This document shows, piece by piece, positions 7,841 through 17,298 of a stretch of DNA of 64,000 nt. The DNA lies in assembly GCA_964606085.1 (NCBI GenBank), contig CAZSFD010000002.1:62001-126000 (forward strand). The letters are read 5' to 3'. The notes under the pieces are model-generated. The model saw only the letters and a program-made list of their open reading frames with translations. It did no database searches and was not told the origin of the DNA. The first letter of the stretch is position 1. Every line of letters begins with the position of its first letter. This DNA comes from CAIQJJ01 sp964606085. GTDB taxonomy: Bacteria; Chloroflexota; Anaerolineae; Anaerolineales; UBA4823. Position numbers and translations under genes: made by a program.

Positions 7841-9391
7841 TCAAAGCGGTATCACACCATGTTTTTTCGGCGGGTTGCTGTCGCGCTTGTTGGCGAGCAT
7901 TTCGAGGGCGTTGATCAGGCGTGGGCGGGTTTGGCTGGGTTCGATCACGTCATCTATGTAACCGCGCGAGGCGGCCACATAGGGGTTAGCAAATTTTTCG
8001 ACGTAGTCGTTGATCAATTCTTTTTTGCGCACTTCAGGGTCTTCGGCAGCTTTGAGTTCTTTGCTGAAAACCTTGCCCACGGCGCCATCGGGGCCCATCA
8101 CGGCAATTTCGGCGGTCGGCCAGGCCAGGTTGAGATCGCCGCGGATGTGCTTGCTGCTCATCACGATATACGCCCCGCCGTAGGCTTTGCGGGTGATGAC
8201 GGTGAGCTTGGGGACGGTGGCTTCGCAGTAGGCGTAGAGCAATTTGGCCCCGCAGCGGATCACGCCGTTATGCTCCTGATCCGTGCCGGGCAGGTAGCCG
8301 GGCGTATCTACAAAGGTAACAACGGGGATGTTGAAGGCATCGCAGAAGCGGATGAAACGCCCGGCCTTTTCCGACGATTTGATGTCCAGCACGCCCGCCA
8401 GCACATTGGGCTGGTTGGCGATCACACCCACAGGATGCCCACCCAGCCGGGCGAAGCCGACGACGATGTTTTGGGCATAACCTTCCTGAATCTCAAGGAA
8501 ATCGGCGTTGTCTACGATCATGCAGATCAGGTCTTTCATGTCATAGGGCTTGCCGGGGTCAGCGGGGATAATGTCGTCGAGGTGCGCTTCCATGCGCAGG
8601 GGGTCGTCGGTGGTGGGGCGGAAGGGGGCGTCGTCCATGTTGTTGGCGGGCAAAAACGAGAGCAGGCGGCGCACCATGTAAAGGGCGTCCGATTCGTTGT
8701 CTACCACCAGGTGGCAGACGCCCGATTTTTCGGCATGGACGGATGCGCCGCCGAGACCCTCGAAGTCCACATCTTCGTGCGTGGCGGCTTTGACAATATC
8801 GGGCCCGGTGATGAACATGTACGAGGAGTTGCGCACCATGATCGTGAAATCGGTGAGCGCGGGAGAGTAGACCGCCCCGCCCGCGCACGGCCCCATGATG
8901 ACGCTGATCTGCGGGATGACGCCCGATGCCAGGGTGTTGCGCAGGAAGATATTGGCGTAGCCCGCCAGCGAAACTACGCCTTCCTGAATGCGCGCCCCGC
9001 CCGAATCATTCAGGCCGATCACCGGCGCGCCGTTGCGCATCGCCATATCCATAATCTTCGAGACCTTTTCGGCGTGGACTTCGCCCAGGCTGCCGCCGAT
9101 GACGGTGAAATCTTGGGCAAAAACGTACACGAGTTGGCCGTCTATCGTCCCCCAGCCCGTGACGACGCTGTCAGCGAGGAATTTTTGCTGATCGAGGCCG
9201 AAATCGGTGGTGCGGTGGGTGACGAAGGCATCTACCTCGCGGAAGGAGCCTTTATCGAGCAGCAGTTCGATGCGTTCGCGCGCCGTCAGGCGGCCGCGCT
9301 TGTGCTGCGCTTCGATGCGTTCGCGCCCGCCGCCAAGTTGGCTCTTCTCGCGCAAGCCACGCAGTTGTTGAATTTTGGGGGAAAGGGACAT
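7841..9391 (-). CDS. Acyl-CoA carboxylase carboxyltransferase subunit (propionyl/methylmalonyl-CoA type)
   Basis: 516 residues of the crotonase-fold carboxyltransferase family: LTARERIELLLDKGSF near the start, NDSGGARIQEGV, MGPCAGGAVYSPALTDF, VDTPGYLPGTDQEHNG and RKAYGGAYIVMSSKHIRGD. The single-chain alpha+beta layout and length match propionyl-CoA carboxylase beta and methylmalonyl-CoA decarboxylase alpha. With the biotin carboxylase and carrier genes downstream, carboxylation of propionyl- or acetyl-CoA is the likely job. ATG 9391 has GGAG 5 bases upstream. Confidence 0.92.
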   Translation of the reverse strand: MSLSPKIQQLRGLREKSQLGGGRERIEAQHKRGRLTARERIELLLDKGSFREVDAFVTHRTTDFGLDQQKFLADSVVTGWGTIDGQLVYVFAQDFTVIGGSLGEVHAEKVSKIMDMAMRNGAPVIGLNDSGGARIQEGVVSLAGYANIFLRNTLASGVIPQISVIMGPCAGGAVYSPALTDFTIMVRNSSYMFITGPDIVKAATHEDVDFEGLGGASVHAEKSGVCHLVVDNESDALYMVRRLLSFLPANNMDDAPFRPTTDDPLRMEAHLDDIIPADPGKPYDMKDLICMIVDNADFLEIQEGYAQNIVVGFARLGGHPVGVIANQPNVLAGVLDIKSSEKAGRFIRFCDAFNIPVVTFVDTPGYLPGTDQEHNGVIRCGAKLLYAYCEATVPKLTVITRKAYGGAYIVMSSKHIRGDLNLAWPTAEIAVMGPDGAVGKVFSKELKAAEDPEVRKKELINDYVEKFANPYVAASRGYIDDVIEPSQTRPRLINALEMLANKRDSNPPKKHGVIPL

Positions 9392-9455
9392 AAAAACTCC
9401 ACAAGGCAGGGATGAAAGAAGGGGCGCATGGGCCTGCGCCCCCAAAAACGACAAA

Positions 9456-9848
9456 TCAGGTCGGACGTGAGCGGGTGGCCCAGAAGGTGAACGCCAGGGC
9501 GGTCAGGCTGACGATAGCCAGGAAAGGCCAGTTTTCGTGGGGAGATGCGCGGTGCAACAGCAAGCGGTCGAGCCAGAAATAGAGGGCGTATCCGATGGCG
9601 AATGCTGGCGCTGCCCGGCGTGACCAGGGCTGCCAACGCCACAGGCCGATAAAAAGCGGTGTTGCCAGCACAAACCCGAGCAGCCCGCTCAAAGCCAGGT
9701 ATGCCGGCGAAAGTTCAGCATAACCGGCCAGAAATTGCCACTGTTGCACAGCCAGGGCCAGGCGCAACAGGCTCAAACCTGCAATGCTTAACACTGCCAG
9801 GGCAAGCAAGGTTACGAGGAATGGTCGTGATTTTTGTGGAGAGGACAT
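9456..9848 (-). CDS. Small multi-pass membrane protein
   Basis: 130 residues with about four hydrophobic helices (residues ~10-32, 41-65, 74-92, 105-123) and no recognised domain. It begins 10 bases after the stop of the large glycosyltransferase, so the two are co-transcribed, and it may assist that membrane enzyme. ATG 9848 is preferred. The longer frame to 9962 overlaps the upstream gene extensively. Confidence 0.6.
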   Translation of the reverse strand: MSSPQKSRPFLVTLLALAVLSIAGLSLLRLALAVQQWQFLAGYAELSPAYLALSGLLGFVLATPLFIGLWRWQPWSRRAAPAFAIGYALYFWLDRLLLHRASPHENWPFLAIVSLTALAFTFWATRSRPT

Positions 9849-9858
9849 AGGGGGACGG

Positions 9859-12408
9859 TCAGGGGATGAGTTCGATTTCGCGGATGTGGATGTGAACTTG
9901 ATCACCAGGTTGGCGCTCGAGGTATTCGAGGCGTAAGGTGGTGACGCGGTATGGCCCGCCATCGAAGGCGATGGTTAATGCCTGTGAATCTTCAGCATCG
10001 GGAAAGACGCCTGAAAAGGTGAGCGGCGTTGGGCTGCCCTCGAGAGTCACGGTGGCGGTGATGGCGGCGTCGAGTTTGCCCAGGTAAGAGGTAACGCCGC
10101 TGAGACTGAGCGCCCCAGGGAAGTTCAGTTCGACCACCAGTGGGTTGGCTTCCAGGCCGCGCATCAGGGTATAGACGTCGTTGTCGAACATATCTTGCGA
10201 GCTGCCCATGTCGTTCCACGAATGACGCACCGTGAGCGGCTGGCCTTGCATCATCACTTCAGCCGAGAGCAGGGTCATCCGTTCGGCTTGTTCGGCGGCG
10301 AAGAGGGCGTCGGCTTCGAGCGAATAGGCCCAACGGGTGAAGTAAAAGCCAGGGTTGCCATCGGGATAGGCGATCACCTTCTCGATGATGGGCGGGGCGA
10401 GCTTGGGGTTTTGCGTGGCCTGGGTCAGCTCTTCGGGGGTCATCACGAAGAGCTGGTTGGGCGGCAGGGTCAGCTTGCGGGCCAGGTAAGCCTCGATATT
10501 GCCCATCTGCACGTTGGCGCGCTGTTCGGGGGTGAGGAAGAAATCGGCGTAGCGATGGGTGGCGTTGGCCCAGGTGGGCGTGACAATCAGGCGCATTGCG
10601 GGATCGGCACTCAACAGGCGGGGAATTTCCTCGCCGAAAAGCTGCACCGCGCCATATTGCATGCCATAAAGGCCATAATTACGAAACCACAGCGGGCCGT
10701 TTTCCAGGGCGTTGCCCAGCATAGCCAAACTGCCAAAGGCCAGGGCGTAAAACAAGGCCCAGTGGGCAATCGTCTCTGCCAGGCGCAGCCGGGCCAACCA
10801 GCGCTGCCCGGCCTGCCACAGCCATTCCCAGCCCAACACGATCAAAATGCTGGCCGGGATGACGAACATCAACACGCGCGGCATGCCGATATCGAGCTGC
10901 GCCGCGCCGACTGGCACGGCAAAAGCAGCCAACAGCAAGGAACGCTCTTCAGCGCAGCGTATCTTGCGCAAACAAACGATCAGGCCGAGCAAAAAGAACG
11001 GCAAAAAGACTGTCCAGATATGCGGGTAAGGGCCAAAGCGATGGCGCTCCAAATCCTGTCCGTTACTGAAAAACCAGTATTGCGGGCTGAGGCCATAGGC
11101 ATATTTTTGGATCAGTGTGGTGATTTTTTGCGCCAGGGGGATGTCGTGGAACCAGTACGAATCGACCACGCGCAGGTGCAGGCTGATGGCCGCCGGGTTG
11201 CGCCACTCGAAGATGATCAGCGGCAACGCCAGGAAAACGCCCAGGGGGATCAGCCAGGCCAGCGTGCGCCGCTGCTGCCAGTGATAGCGGGCATCGAAAA
11301 TGAGCAGCAGCAAGCCGGTCAGGCCCAAAACGGCCTGGGCGTTGGTGTAACAATAAAACGCCCCGGCCGCGCATACCGCGGCCCCATAGATGGCGCGCGG
11401 GCTGCCCGTGCGATAGCGCAGGTATAACCACAAGAACAGCGCGTACAGCGTGGTGGCGCTCACGGTCTCGAAAGCGGTGCGCGAGTGCAAGAACCAGGCC
11501 GGCAGCACGGCCAAAACCAGCGCGCCCACCCACCAGAAGAGCGCCCGATACACCTGCTTGAGCGTCAGGCTGACCGCCAACGCCGCCAGGATGGAGAAGA
11601 TGGCCGACGTGGCCCGCGTAACCACGGCAGTTTTGCCAAACAGACTCATCGTTAGCGCATGAAAATACATCGGCAACAGCGGCGCCCAACGGTTGCCATC
11701 CACTTCCACATAGAGCGGCAGGAAGATGTCGTTTTGTTTATCTACAAAGCGGTTTTGCATGAGCGTTTGGGCAAAGAGCGGCTGCATGGCCTCATCGGAG
11801 AAGAAGTAGATCGGGTAGCGCAGCAGACCGGTGAGGTGGGTGATCAGGTAGATGAGCAGGGCCAGGGCGAACAGGCTGGTGGGCAGTTTCCAGCGCCACA
11901 GGCGGCGTGCTTGTTGGCTGACCTGGCGCAGCCCGGCTTGCCAGGCGATGGTGGGCCAACGCATCCGGGCGGGCGGCGGTGGAAGCAGGGCGGCTGCCGC
12001 TGGCGGCCCGGCGGGTTCGGCCAGGCCAACAGCATTGACGACAACGGGCGCTTCGCCGGGGCGGGCCGAGAGAGTCACTTGCAGGCTGGTATCGGGCGGC
12101 AGGGTGATGTCAATGTGAACGTGCATCCCCCCGGGGCCTTCGGCGGGCTGGCTGGTCACCTGGTAGGCGATGGCGGGCGACAGGGCCTCAGCCTGTGCAG
12201 GCTTTTCGGCGACGGGAGCGGCTGGCGGTTCTGGCGGCGGAGCGGGAACGGGCGTTTCGCCCGAACGCAGCCCAGCCAGCCAACGACGCGGCAGGCTGGT
12301 AAGGTATTCCCAGACGGTGGGGTCTTCGCTGAGTTGTGGGGTGTTAGGGGGTGTTGGTTGAGTATCCACAGGGTTTGCCTCTATAATCTTGTCCGAACCT
12401 CTTGCCAT
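9859..12408 (-). CDS. Membrane glycosyltransferase of the GT39/GT83-like (PMT/ArnT) superfamily
   Basis: 849 residues. An unusual ~170-residue Pro/Ala-rich hydrophilic N-terminus precedes about ten membrane helices. After the first helix (~177-192) comes FFSDEAMQPLF (202-212), the acidic loop typical of polyprenyl-phosphate-sugar-using GT-C enzymes. A large soluble C-terminal region (from ~590) follows, ending in beta-rich sequence. GT-C enzymes move sugars from lipid carriers to acceptors outside the membrane. The acceptor is unknown. The gene at 12508-14886 is a second such enzyme just upstream on the same strand. Confidence 0.75.
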   Translation of the reverse strand: MARGSDKIIEANPVDTQPTPPNTPQLSEDPTVWEYLTSLPRRWLAGLRSGETPVPAPPPEPPAAPVAEKPAQAEALSPAIAYQVTSQPAEGPGGMHVHIDITLPPDTSLQVTLSARPGEAPVVVNAVGLAEPAGPPAAAALLPPPPARMRWPTIAWQAGLRQVSQQARRLWRWKLPTSLFALALLIYLITHLTGLLRYPIYFFSDEAMQPLFAQTLMQNRFVDKQNDIFLPLYVEVDGNRWAPLLPMYFHALTMSLFGKTAVVTRATSAIFSILAALAVSLTLKQVYRALFWWVGALVLAVLPAWFLHSRTAFETVSATTLYALFLWLYLRYRTGSPRAIYGAAVCAAGAFYCYTNAQAVLGLTGLLLLIFDARYHWQQRRTLAWLIPLGVFLALPLIIFEWRNPAAISLHLRVVDSYWFHDIPLAQKITTLIQKYAYGLSPQYWFFSNGQDLERHRFGPYPHIWTVFLPFFLLGLIVCLRKIRCAEERSLLLAAFAVPVGAAQLDIGMPRVLMFVIPASILIVLGWEWLWQAGQRWLARLRLAETIAHWALFYALAFGSLAMLGNALENGPLWFRNYGLYGMQYGAVQLFGEEIPRLLSADPAMRLIVTPTWANATHRYADFFLTPEQRANVQMGNIEAYLARKLTLPPNQLFVMTPEELTQATQNPKLAPPIIEKVIAYPDGNPGFYFTRWAYSLEADALFAAEQAERMTLLSAEVMMQGQPLTVRHSWNDMGSSQDMFDNDVYTLMRGLEANPLVVELNFPGALSLSGVTSYLGKLDAAITATVTLEGSPTPLTFSGVFPDAEDSQALTIAFDGGPYRVTTLRLEYLERQPGDQVHIHIREIELIP

Positions 12409-12438
12409 GGGAGTGTTTCATTTCACAGTTGGACTGCT

Positions 12439-12482
12439 GGTTTCGACAAGCTCAACCGACGCGGGTTGAACTTGTCGAAACC
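12439..12482. repeat. REP-like inverted repeat with GGTTTCGAC ends
   Basis: 19-base arms 12439-12457 and 12464-12482 pair with one mismatch around a 6-base loop. It lies downstream of the glycosyltransferase gene ending at 12508 and upstream of the next one, and could end or process the transcript. A related, larger element is at 49929-50009. Confidence 0.8.
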
Positions 12483-12507
12483 GATTTTCAACTCAAATGG
12501 ATGCACC

Positions 12508-14886
12508 CTATTGGCATAGATAAGGCCGGTTGCCAGAAAACCACAGCAAGAAACGCGTGCTGCCATTGCTGGTTTTTATATCACAGGATGTTTTTCCCAG
12601 GGCGAGTAGTTCATTTTCGAGGGTGCTGATCCATCCATCGCGCAGATCGTGACCGAAGATGACAAGGGTAGCGGGCGATTCCAACAGCGCCTGGGCATCG
12701 GCGGGCAGCGTGCCATCGGTGACCACCACTCGCGCAATCTGTTCTGGCGAGACAGGCACACCATAAAGCTCTTGCAAGTAATGGATTCCACCTACCCCCC
12801 AATTGGGCCCACACAGATAGGCCATTGTCAATGGCTCTGGTGATTGGGCGGCGCGTTGGGCCACCTTCAGCGAAAGCGCTTCTAACACCTGGTAGCGTTC
12901 GGTGCGCGAATAGGCCAGGCCATACGCAATGTACAGGTTGGCCGCGATCACCAACCCTGGCAAGACGACGCTCCCGACCCGGATTAAACCTGCCGGGCGA
13001 CCCTCGCTACGCCATTGATCAAGCAGCCAGGCCAGGCCCACAGCAGTTCCCACGGCCAGCCATGGCAGCAGCAAGAACATGCGCGTCGTCGGCGGGTAGG
13101 TGCGGTCGTGTGATGCGCCAACAACAAAGAGCAGGTAAGCAAAACTGACCAGCCAGAAGCCACCAAAACGACTGCGCACATGCCAGATCAGCACCGCCAG
13201 GCCGATCACAAAAAGCGCTGCACTGATCGGGTCGAGGTAGGAGGCCACGACAAAATGCGTCTCATTGGGTAAATACAAAAAAGAAAAGAAAGCATAAAAC
13301 AAATTGCTGGTGAAATGGCTCAACCCGTTGACGCCATTCTCTGCCAGGGTGGGTTGGTTGAGAAAAGTTCCGCTCAGTTTCGATTGCCAGAAACCTGCTT
13401 GCAGCAGCAAGGGAAAGATAAAAACCAAAAATGTGCCTGCCATCACCGCCCAGCGCCATAGCAGCACTTTCGAGCGCGGCGGGGCATAGAGCAGCAGCAA
13501 CAGCAGTGGCAGCGGCACCAGGTACAATGCCGCCGGGTAGACGTAAAAGCAGAAGCTGACCCCGGCACCGAGGAAGGCAAAAGCAGCCACCCCACCGTTT
13601 TGAATGACTCGCGCCGCCAGCCATAACACCAGCCCCAGGGCAAACAGCGCCTGCAGGTTGTTGTAGCCAATTTTTCCAAAGGTCATCAGGTAATGGGAAC
13701 AGGCCAGACAGAATGCCGCCAGCAATGCCACGCGCCGTTGCATGAATGCTTTGAAGAACAGATACACCAGCCCAATCGCCAGGGCGCTGAGATAGGGATT
13801 GCTAAAGCGCCAACCGAAGTTATGGACACCGAATAGCTGCATGAAACCAGCCTGGATCAGCGACGAAAGATATGGATGCGACCCATAAACTGCCTGGCCG
13901 TTGAAGAGGTGCAGACCGACAAAGGCCAAATCGTGCTGTTCGATGATTTCGCGGCCATAGGTGTAAAAATTGAACTCATCCCCGATGGTGGAGAACCACC
14001 AGGCGTCGATCTGCCAGGTGAACGCCGCCAGGGCCAACGAAACGATCCAATAGATGCCCGGAATGCGTCGCCAGAAAACCAGCAGGCCCAACAGCGCCGC
14101 CAACGACAAGGCATCTAGCATCCATGAACGCTCCGGGCGGCCATAGGTGTTATACAGCCAGGCCACCAGCCCCAGGTGACCGAACAGCATGGCCGCGCCA
14201 GGAGCAGCGTGGTCGTGCCAGCGGCGAGCCCACTTCGGCCAGGAGAAATCCCACAAGAGCCAACCGAGCAGAAAAGCGCTCAACACCAGGGCCATCTCCC
14301 AACCGGGTGTATGTTCTGCTATCAGGCTGGCTGCTGCAATCAGCAAGAAGCCTGATAGCGAGAGGTATATCAGCCCAACCGCCAGCCATTGCAGCGCGGT
14401 CAGCCGACTGGTTTTGGGCAGGTGGAATCTTGTTGGCGTCTCGAACGAAAACACTCCCGGGCGGTTGGCAACCAGCCCCAACGCCGCCACCATCGCCAGC
14501 ACGATCCAACCAAAATGCTCTGGCACAAAGACTGTTTTCTGACCCAGCCAGGGCATGGTGGGAAGCAATTTGCGCACATTCAACCAGTATTGCAAAACCA
14601 TTAACAACGCAGGAATGGCGGCGAAAAACAAAATTGCTGTTGGCGAACGTAAGGCCGACAGGTGTTGCTGAATTTCTGGCGCAAGGGCCTGGCGAATTTT
14701 GCAGGCCAACCACTTGGGAAATTCGGCCTGGATATACCGAAAACGCACTCGCACATCGTGCGGGATGCCTAGCCGGTCGAAATGGCGGTCGAGCGTCCAA
14801 ATCAACCACGCATCTAAAATAACCCCGATCAAAATGATGCCCCAGATGAACAAATTGGATGGAGAAATATCCATGCACAACCCCAT
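12508..14886 (-). CDS. Large multi-pass membrane glycosyltransferase (GT-C / PMT-like)
   Basis: About 790 residues with around 15 predicted membrane helices. A hydrophilic segment from ~30 to ~75 follows the first helix. The loop WWFSTIGDEFNFYTYGREI carries an acidic Asp-Glu pair in the position of GT-C catalytic loops, and GSHPYLSSLIQAGFMQLFG resembles the PMT_2 segment that follows. The C-terminal ~130 residues are soluble. Start could be GTG/ATG 14886 or ATG 14874 (MDISPSN). The sugar and acceptor are unknown. A clear -10 lies at 14934-14929. Confidence 0.68.
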   Translation of the reverse strand: MGLCMDISPSNLFIWGIILIGVILDAWLIWTLDRHFDRLGIPHDVRVRFRYIQAEFPKWLACKIRQALAPEIQQHLSALRSPTAILFFAAIPALLMVLQYWLNVRKLLPTMPWLGQKTVFVPEHFGWIVLAMVAALGLVANRPGVFSFETPTRFHLPKTSRLTALQWLAVGLIYLSLSGFLLIAAASLIAEHTPGWEMALVLSAFLLGWLLWDFSWPKWARRWHDHAAPGAAMLFGHLGLVAWLYNTYGRPERSWMLDALSLAALLGLLVFWRRIPGIYWIVSLALAAFTWQIDAWWFSTIGDEFNFYTYGREIIEQHDLAFVGLHLFNGQAVYGSHPYLSSLIQAGFMQLFGVHNFGWRFSNPYLSALAIGLVYLFFKAFMQRRVALLAAFCLACSHYLMTFGKIGYNNLQALFALGLVLWLAARVIQNGGVAAFAFLGAGVSFCFYVYPAALYLVPLPLLLLLLYAPPRSKVLLWRWAVMAGTFLVFIFPLLLQAGFWQSKLSGTFLNQPTLAENGVNGLSHFTSNLFYAFFSFLYLPNETHFVVASYLDPISAALFVIGLAVLIWHVRSRFGGFWLVSFAYLLFVVGASHDRTYPPTTRMFLLLPWLAVGTAVGLAWLLDQWRSEGRPAGLIRVGSVVLPGLVIAANLYIAYGLAYSRTERYQVLEALSLKVAQRAAQSPEPLTMAYLCGPNWGVGGIHYLQELYGVPVSPEQIARVVVTDGTLPADAQALLESPATLVIFGHDLRDGWISTLENELLALGKTSCDIKTSNGSTRFLLWFSGNRPYLCQ

Positions 14887-14928
14887 TAGCCAAGGAAATG
14901 CGCCGAAAGTTTGGACAAAAACGCCTGC

Positions 14929-14934
14929 ATTATA
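14929..14934 (-). promoter_or_regulatory. -10 box TATAAT upstream of the membrane glycosyltransferase operon
   Basis: A consensus TATAAT on the minus strand about 43-48 bases before the start codon region at 14886. No convincing -35 was seen. Confidence 0.5.
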
Positions 14935-14984
14935 GCACGCCCATCCTTTTCAAAAATACATCCCCCAACCCGCCTCATCCTGAG

Positions 14985-14990
14985 TAAAAT
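14985..14990 (+). promoter_or_regulatory. -10-like box TAAAAT upstream of selD
   Basis: TAAAAT 29 bases before the selD ATG. An SD-like AAGGAA (15008-15013) lies 5 bases before ATG 15019, supporting the start upstream of the UGA codon. Confidence 0.4.
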
Positions 14991-15018
14991 ACGGCATCTT
15001 TTGCCCCAAGGAATCCCC

Positions 15019-16110
15019 ATGAACGACACCCCCACCTCTGGCCGCCAAATCCGCCTCACCAGCCTCTCCAGTTGCGCTGGCTGAGCATCCAAACTGAATG
15101 CGGAAACGCTGGCGCACGTGCTGCGCCCCATGCAAGGCTTATTTGCCCCGGCAGATTATCCCGACCTGCTGGTTGGCCTGGGTGATGCGGACGGCAAGGC
15201 CGCTGCCGACGACGCCGCCGTCTGGCGGCTTGACGATACACGCGCCCTGGTGATCACCACCGACTTTTTCACCCCCGTGGTAGATGATGGCTACGCCTAC
15301 GGCGCTATCGCCGCCGCCAACGCCCTCTCCGACGTGTATGCCATGGGCGGTCAACCCTTCCTGGCGCTCAATATCGCCGCCCTGCCCCCCGACCTTCCCA
15401 CGGAGATCAGCGGTGCCATTTTGCGCGGCGGCGCCGAGAAATGCCGTCAGGCCGGCGTGGTGGTGGCTGGCGGCCACACCATTCAAGATAAAGAGCCGAA
15501 ATTCGGCCTGGTGGTGATCGGCATGGCTGACCCCCACCGATTGCTGACCAAAGGCGGCATTCAGCCCGGCGACAAACTGGTCTTGAGCAAACCACTCGGT
15601 TTCGGCACCACCACCACCGCCCTCAAGCGCGGCATAGCCGCCCCCGCAGATGTGGCCGAAGCGGTCGGCTGGATGACCACGCTCAACAAAACGGCCAGCG
15701 AACTGGCCGTCGCAGCCGGCCTGCACGCCGCCACCGACATCACCGGCTTCAGCCTGCTCGGCCACGCCTGCGAGATGGCGCAGGCCTCCGGCGTCAGCCT
15801 GCGCTTCGACTTCTCCGCCATCCCCTTCATCTCCTGCGCCCGCAAATATGCCGCCGATTTCATCTTCCCCGGCGGCGCAGCCGATAACCGCCTGTATTTC
15901 GGCCAATTCGCCCAATTCGCCCCCGAAATAGACGAAGCCTCGCAAATGCTGCTCTTCGACCCACAAACCAGCGGCGGCCTGTTGATGGCCGTCCCCCCCG
16001 CAAAACTGCCCAGCCTGCAACAGCGCGCCGCGGCCTGTCAGCAACCGCTATGGGTGATCGGCGAAGCAGAAAAACAGGCCAATGGTTGCAGGATGAAAAT
16101 CTCAGGTTAG
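15019..16110 (+). CDS. selD: Selenide, water dikinase, itself a selenoprotein (UGA at codon 22)
   Basis: SelD makes selenophosphate from selenide and ATP, the selenium donor for selenocysteine. Reading from ATG 15019, the frame reaches TGA at 15082-15084 and continues uninterrupted to TAG 16110. Across the TGA the protein reads SLSSCAG-U-ASKLNAETL, exactly where SelD proteins have CAGCAAKL, with the catalytic Cys/Sec at residue 22. Later motifs include GLGDADGKAAADDAAVW, DVYAMGGQP, VAGGHTIQDKEPKFG and DPQTSGGLL. The total is 363 residues. A frame beginning after the TGA would lose the catalytic residue and glycine loop, so UGA recoding is much the better reading. selA at 21550-22884 confirms that selenocysteine is made. 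The MFS gene starts 3 bases after. Confidence 0.93.
15082..15127 (+). promoter_or_regulatory. Selenocysteine UGA codon and candidate bacterial SECIS hairpin
   Basis: The UGA is 15082-15084. Downstream, GGCGCA (15111-15116) pairs perfectly with TGCGCC (15122-15127) around the five-base loop CGTGC. The loop starts 32 bases after the UGA and has G in position two, as bacterial SECIS loops usually do. A smaller alternative, GCG-GAAA-CGC (15100-15109), has its loop 18 bases after the UGA. Both distances are plausible, and the sequence does not decide between them. Confidence 0.6.
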
Positions 16111-16113
16111 AAG

Positions 16114-17298
16114 ATGCCACCCAATAAAATTCTACGTTATGCGATGTTTGGCCTGCTCTATTTTGCCCAGGGCGCGGTCTTGAGCTATTTCACCGCGCTC
16201 AATGCGCTCTACTTGCTTTCGCGCGGGTTAGAAATGACCGATGTAGGCATCTTTTCGGCCATTGCCTTGCTGCCGTTCGTGATCAAAATTTTCTTTGGCA
16301 TGGTCAGCGACCGTTTCAACTTGTTGGGCATGGGGCATCGCAAGCCCTATATTTTGATTGGCCTGAGCATTCAGGCGGTATGCCTGGTGCTGGTGGCTTT
16401 CGTTGACCCCAAGGCCGGTTATGGGCTGTTCGTGCTGACAGCATTCATCTTGATGTGCGGCCAGGCGCTCTATGATACCTGCACCGATGGCCTGGCGCTC
16501 GATACGACACCCCCCGCTGAGCAAGGCACGGTGCAGGGCATCATGGTGGGCGGGCGAGCCCTGGGAGTGGTATTGATTTCAGGTGTGGTGGGGCTGCTGG
16601 CCGAACACGTCTCCTGGATGGCAGTGTTTTGGCTGCTGGCGCTGTTGACCTTGCTGCCGCTCCCGCTGGTCTGGCAGGTACGCGAAACGCCCCGCCCGGC
16701 AGAACGCACGTTTCAATGGCGGGCCTTTGGCGCTTTCAAAGCGGCCCCGGTGATCGCCCTGGCGCTGCTGGGAGCGCTTTATTCGCTGATCATCAGTGGC
16801 GCCAATGAACTGGTCAATCCCTCGCTGCAAGAAACTTTTCAGATCAGCCTGTCCGCCGCGGGGCTGTTTACCACGGTATGGGGGATCGGCGTGGTGGTCG
16901 GGGGATTGCTGGGCGGCCGGCTGGCGGATCGCATTGGCTATCGCCAGGCGGTGCAAGCGGCGTTGTGGCTGGCAATGCTGACCATCTTCCCCCTGGGTTT
17001 TATCATCCACCCGGCGCTGGCCTGGCCGTTGGTGGCGCTCTTTGGCCTGGCGTATGGCCTGTATGAAACGGTGTATTTTGCGGTATCCATGGCCCACAGC
17101 GACCCACGCATCGCCGCTTCGATGTTCTCGCTACTGATGGCAGTGGCCAATATCGGCACGGGTATTGGGCTGGCCCTGGGCGCTTCACTGGCCGATGGTC
17201 TCGGCTTTCGGTGGACGTTTGTGGTGTTAGCCGCTCTGAATCTCTTGGGATTGCCCCTTTTGTCGGTTATTTTCGGCGGCAAGGAGAAGCACGTATGA
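16114..17298 (+). CDS. Major facilitator superfamily transporter
   Basis: 394 residues with 12 predicted helices. The loop after helix 2 reads GMVSDRFNLLGMGHRKPYI, a variant of MFS motif A of the type seen in AmpG/PucC/folate-biopterin-like carriers. A repeat in the second half reads GGRLADRIGYRQAV. The substrate is unknown. It starts 3 bases after selD, suggesting co-transcription. Whether it carries a selenium compound is only a guess from position. Confidence 0.8.
   Translation: MPPNKILRYAMFGLLYFAQGAVLSYFTALNALYLLSRGLEMTDVGIFSAIALLPFVIKIFFGMVSDRFNLLGMGHRKPYILIGLSIQAVCLVLVAFVDPKAGYGLFVLTAFILMCGQALYDTCTDGLALDTTPPAEQGTVQGIMVGGRALGVVLISGVVGLLAEHVSWMAVFWLLALLTLLPLPLVWQVRETPRPAERTFQWRAFGAFKAAPVIALALLGALYSLIISGANELVNPSLQETFQISLSAAGLFTTVWGIGVVVGGLLGGRLADRIGYRQAVQAALWLAMLTIFPLGFIIHPALAWPLVALFGLAYGLYETVYFAVSMAHSDPRIAASMFSLLMAVANIGTGIGLALGASLADGLGFRWTFVVLAALNLLGLPLLSVIFGGKEKHV

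Noticed and set aside
7799..9415. 538-codon plus-strand open frame opposite the carboxyltransferase gene
   Set aside because: The minus-strand carboxyltransferase is unmistakable; the opposite frame has no recognisable domain and typical shadow composition.
12379..12384. TATAAT on the plus strand before a short ATG frame at 12402
   Set aside because: It lies within the coding sequence of the glycosyltransferase N-terminus and the following frame (12402-12629) is antisense to the upstream gene with no protein similarity.
15118..16110. selD starting at GTG 15118 as a cysteine-free protein
   Set aside because: This start removes the catalytic residue and part of the glycine-rich loop; the upstream frame with UGA at the catalytic position is clearly homologous.
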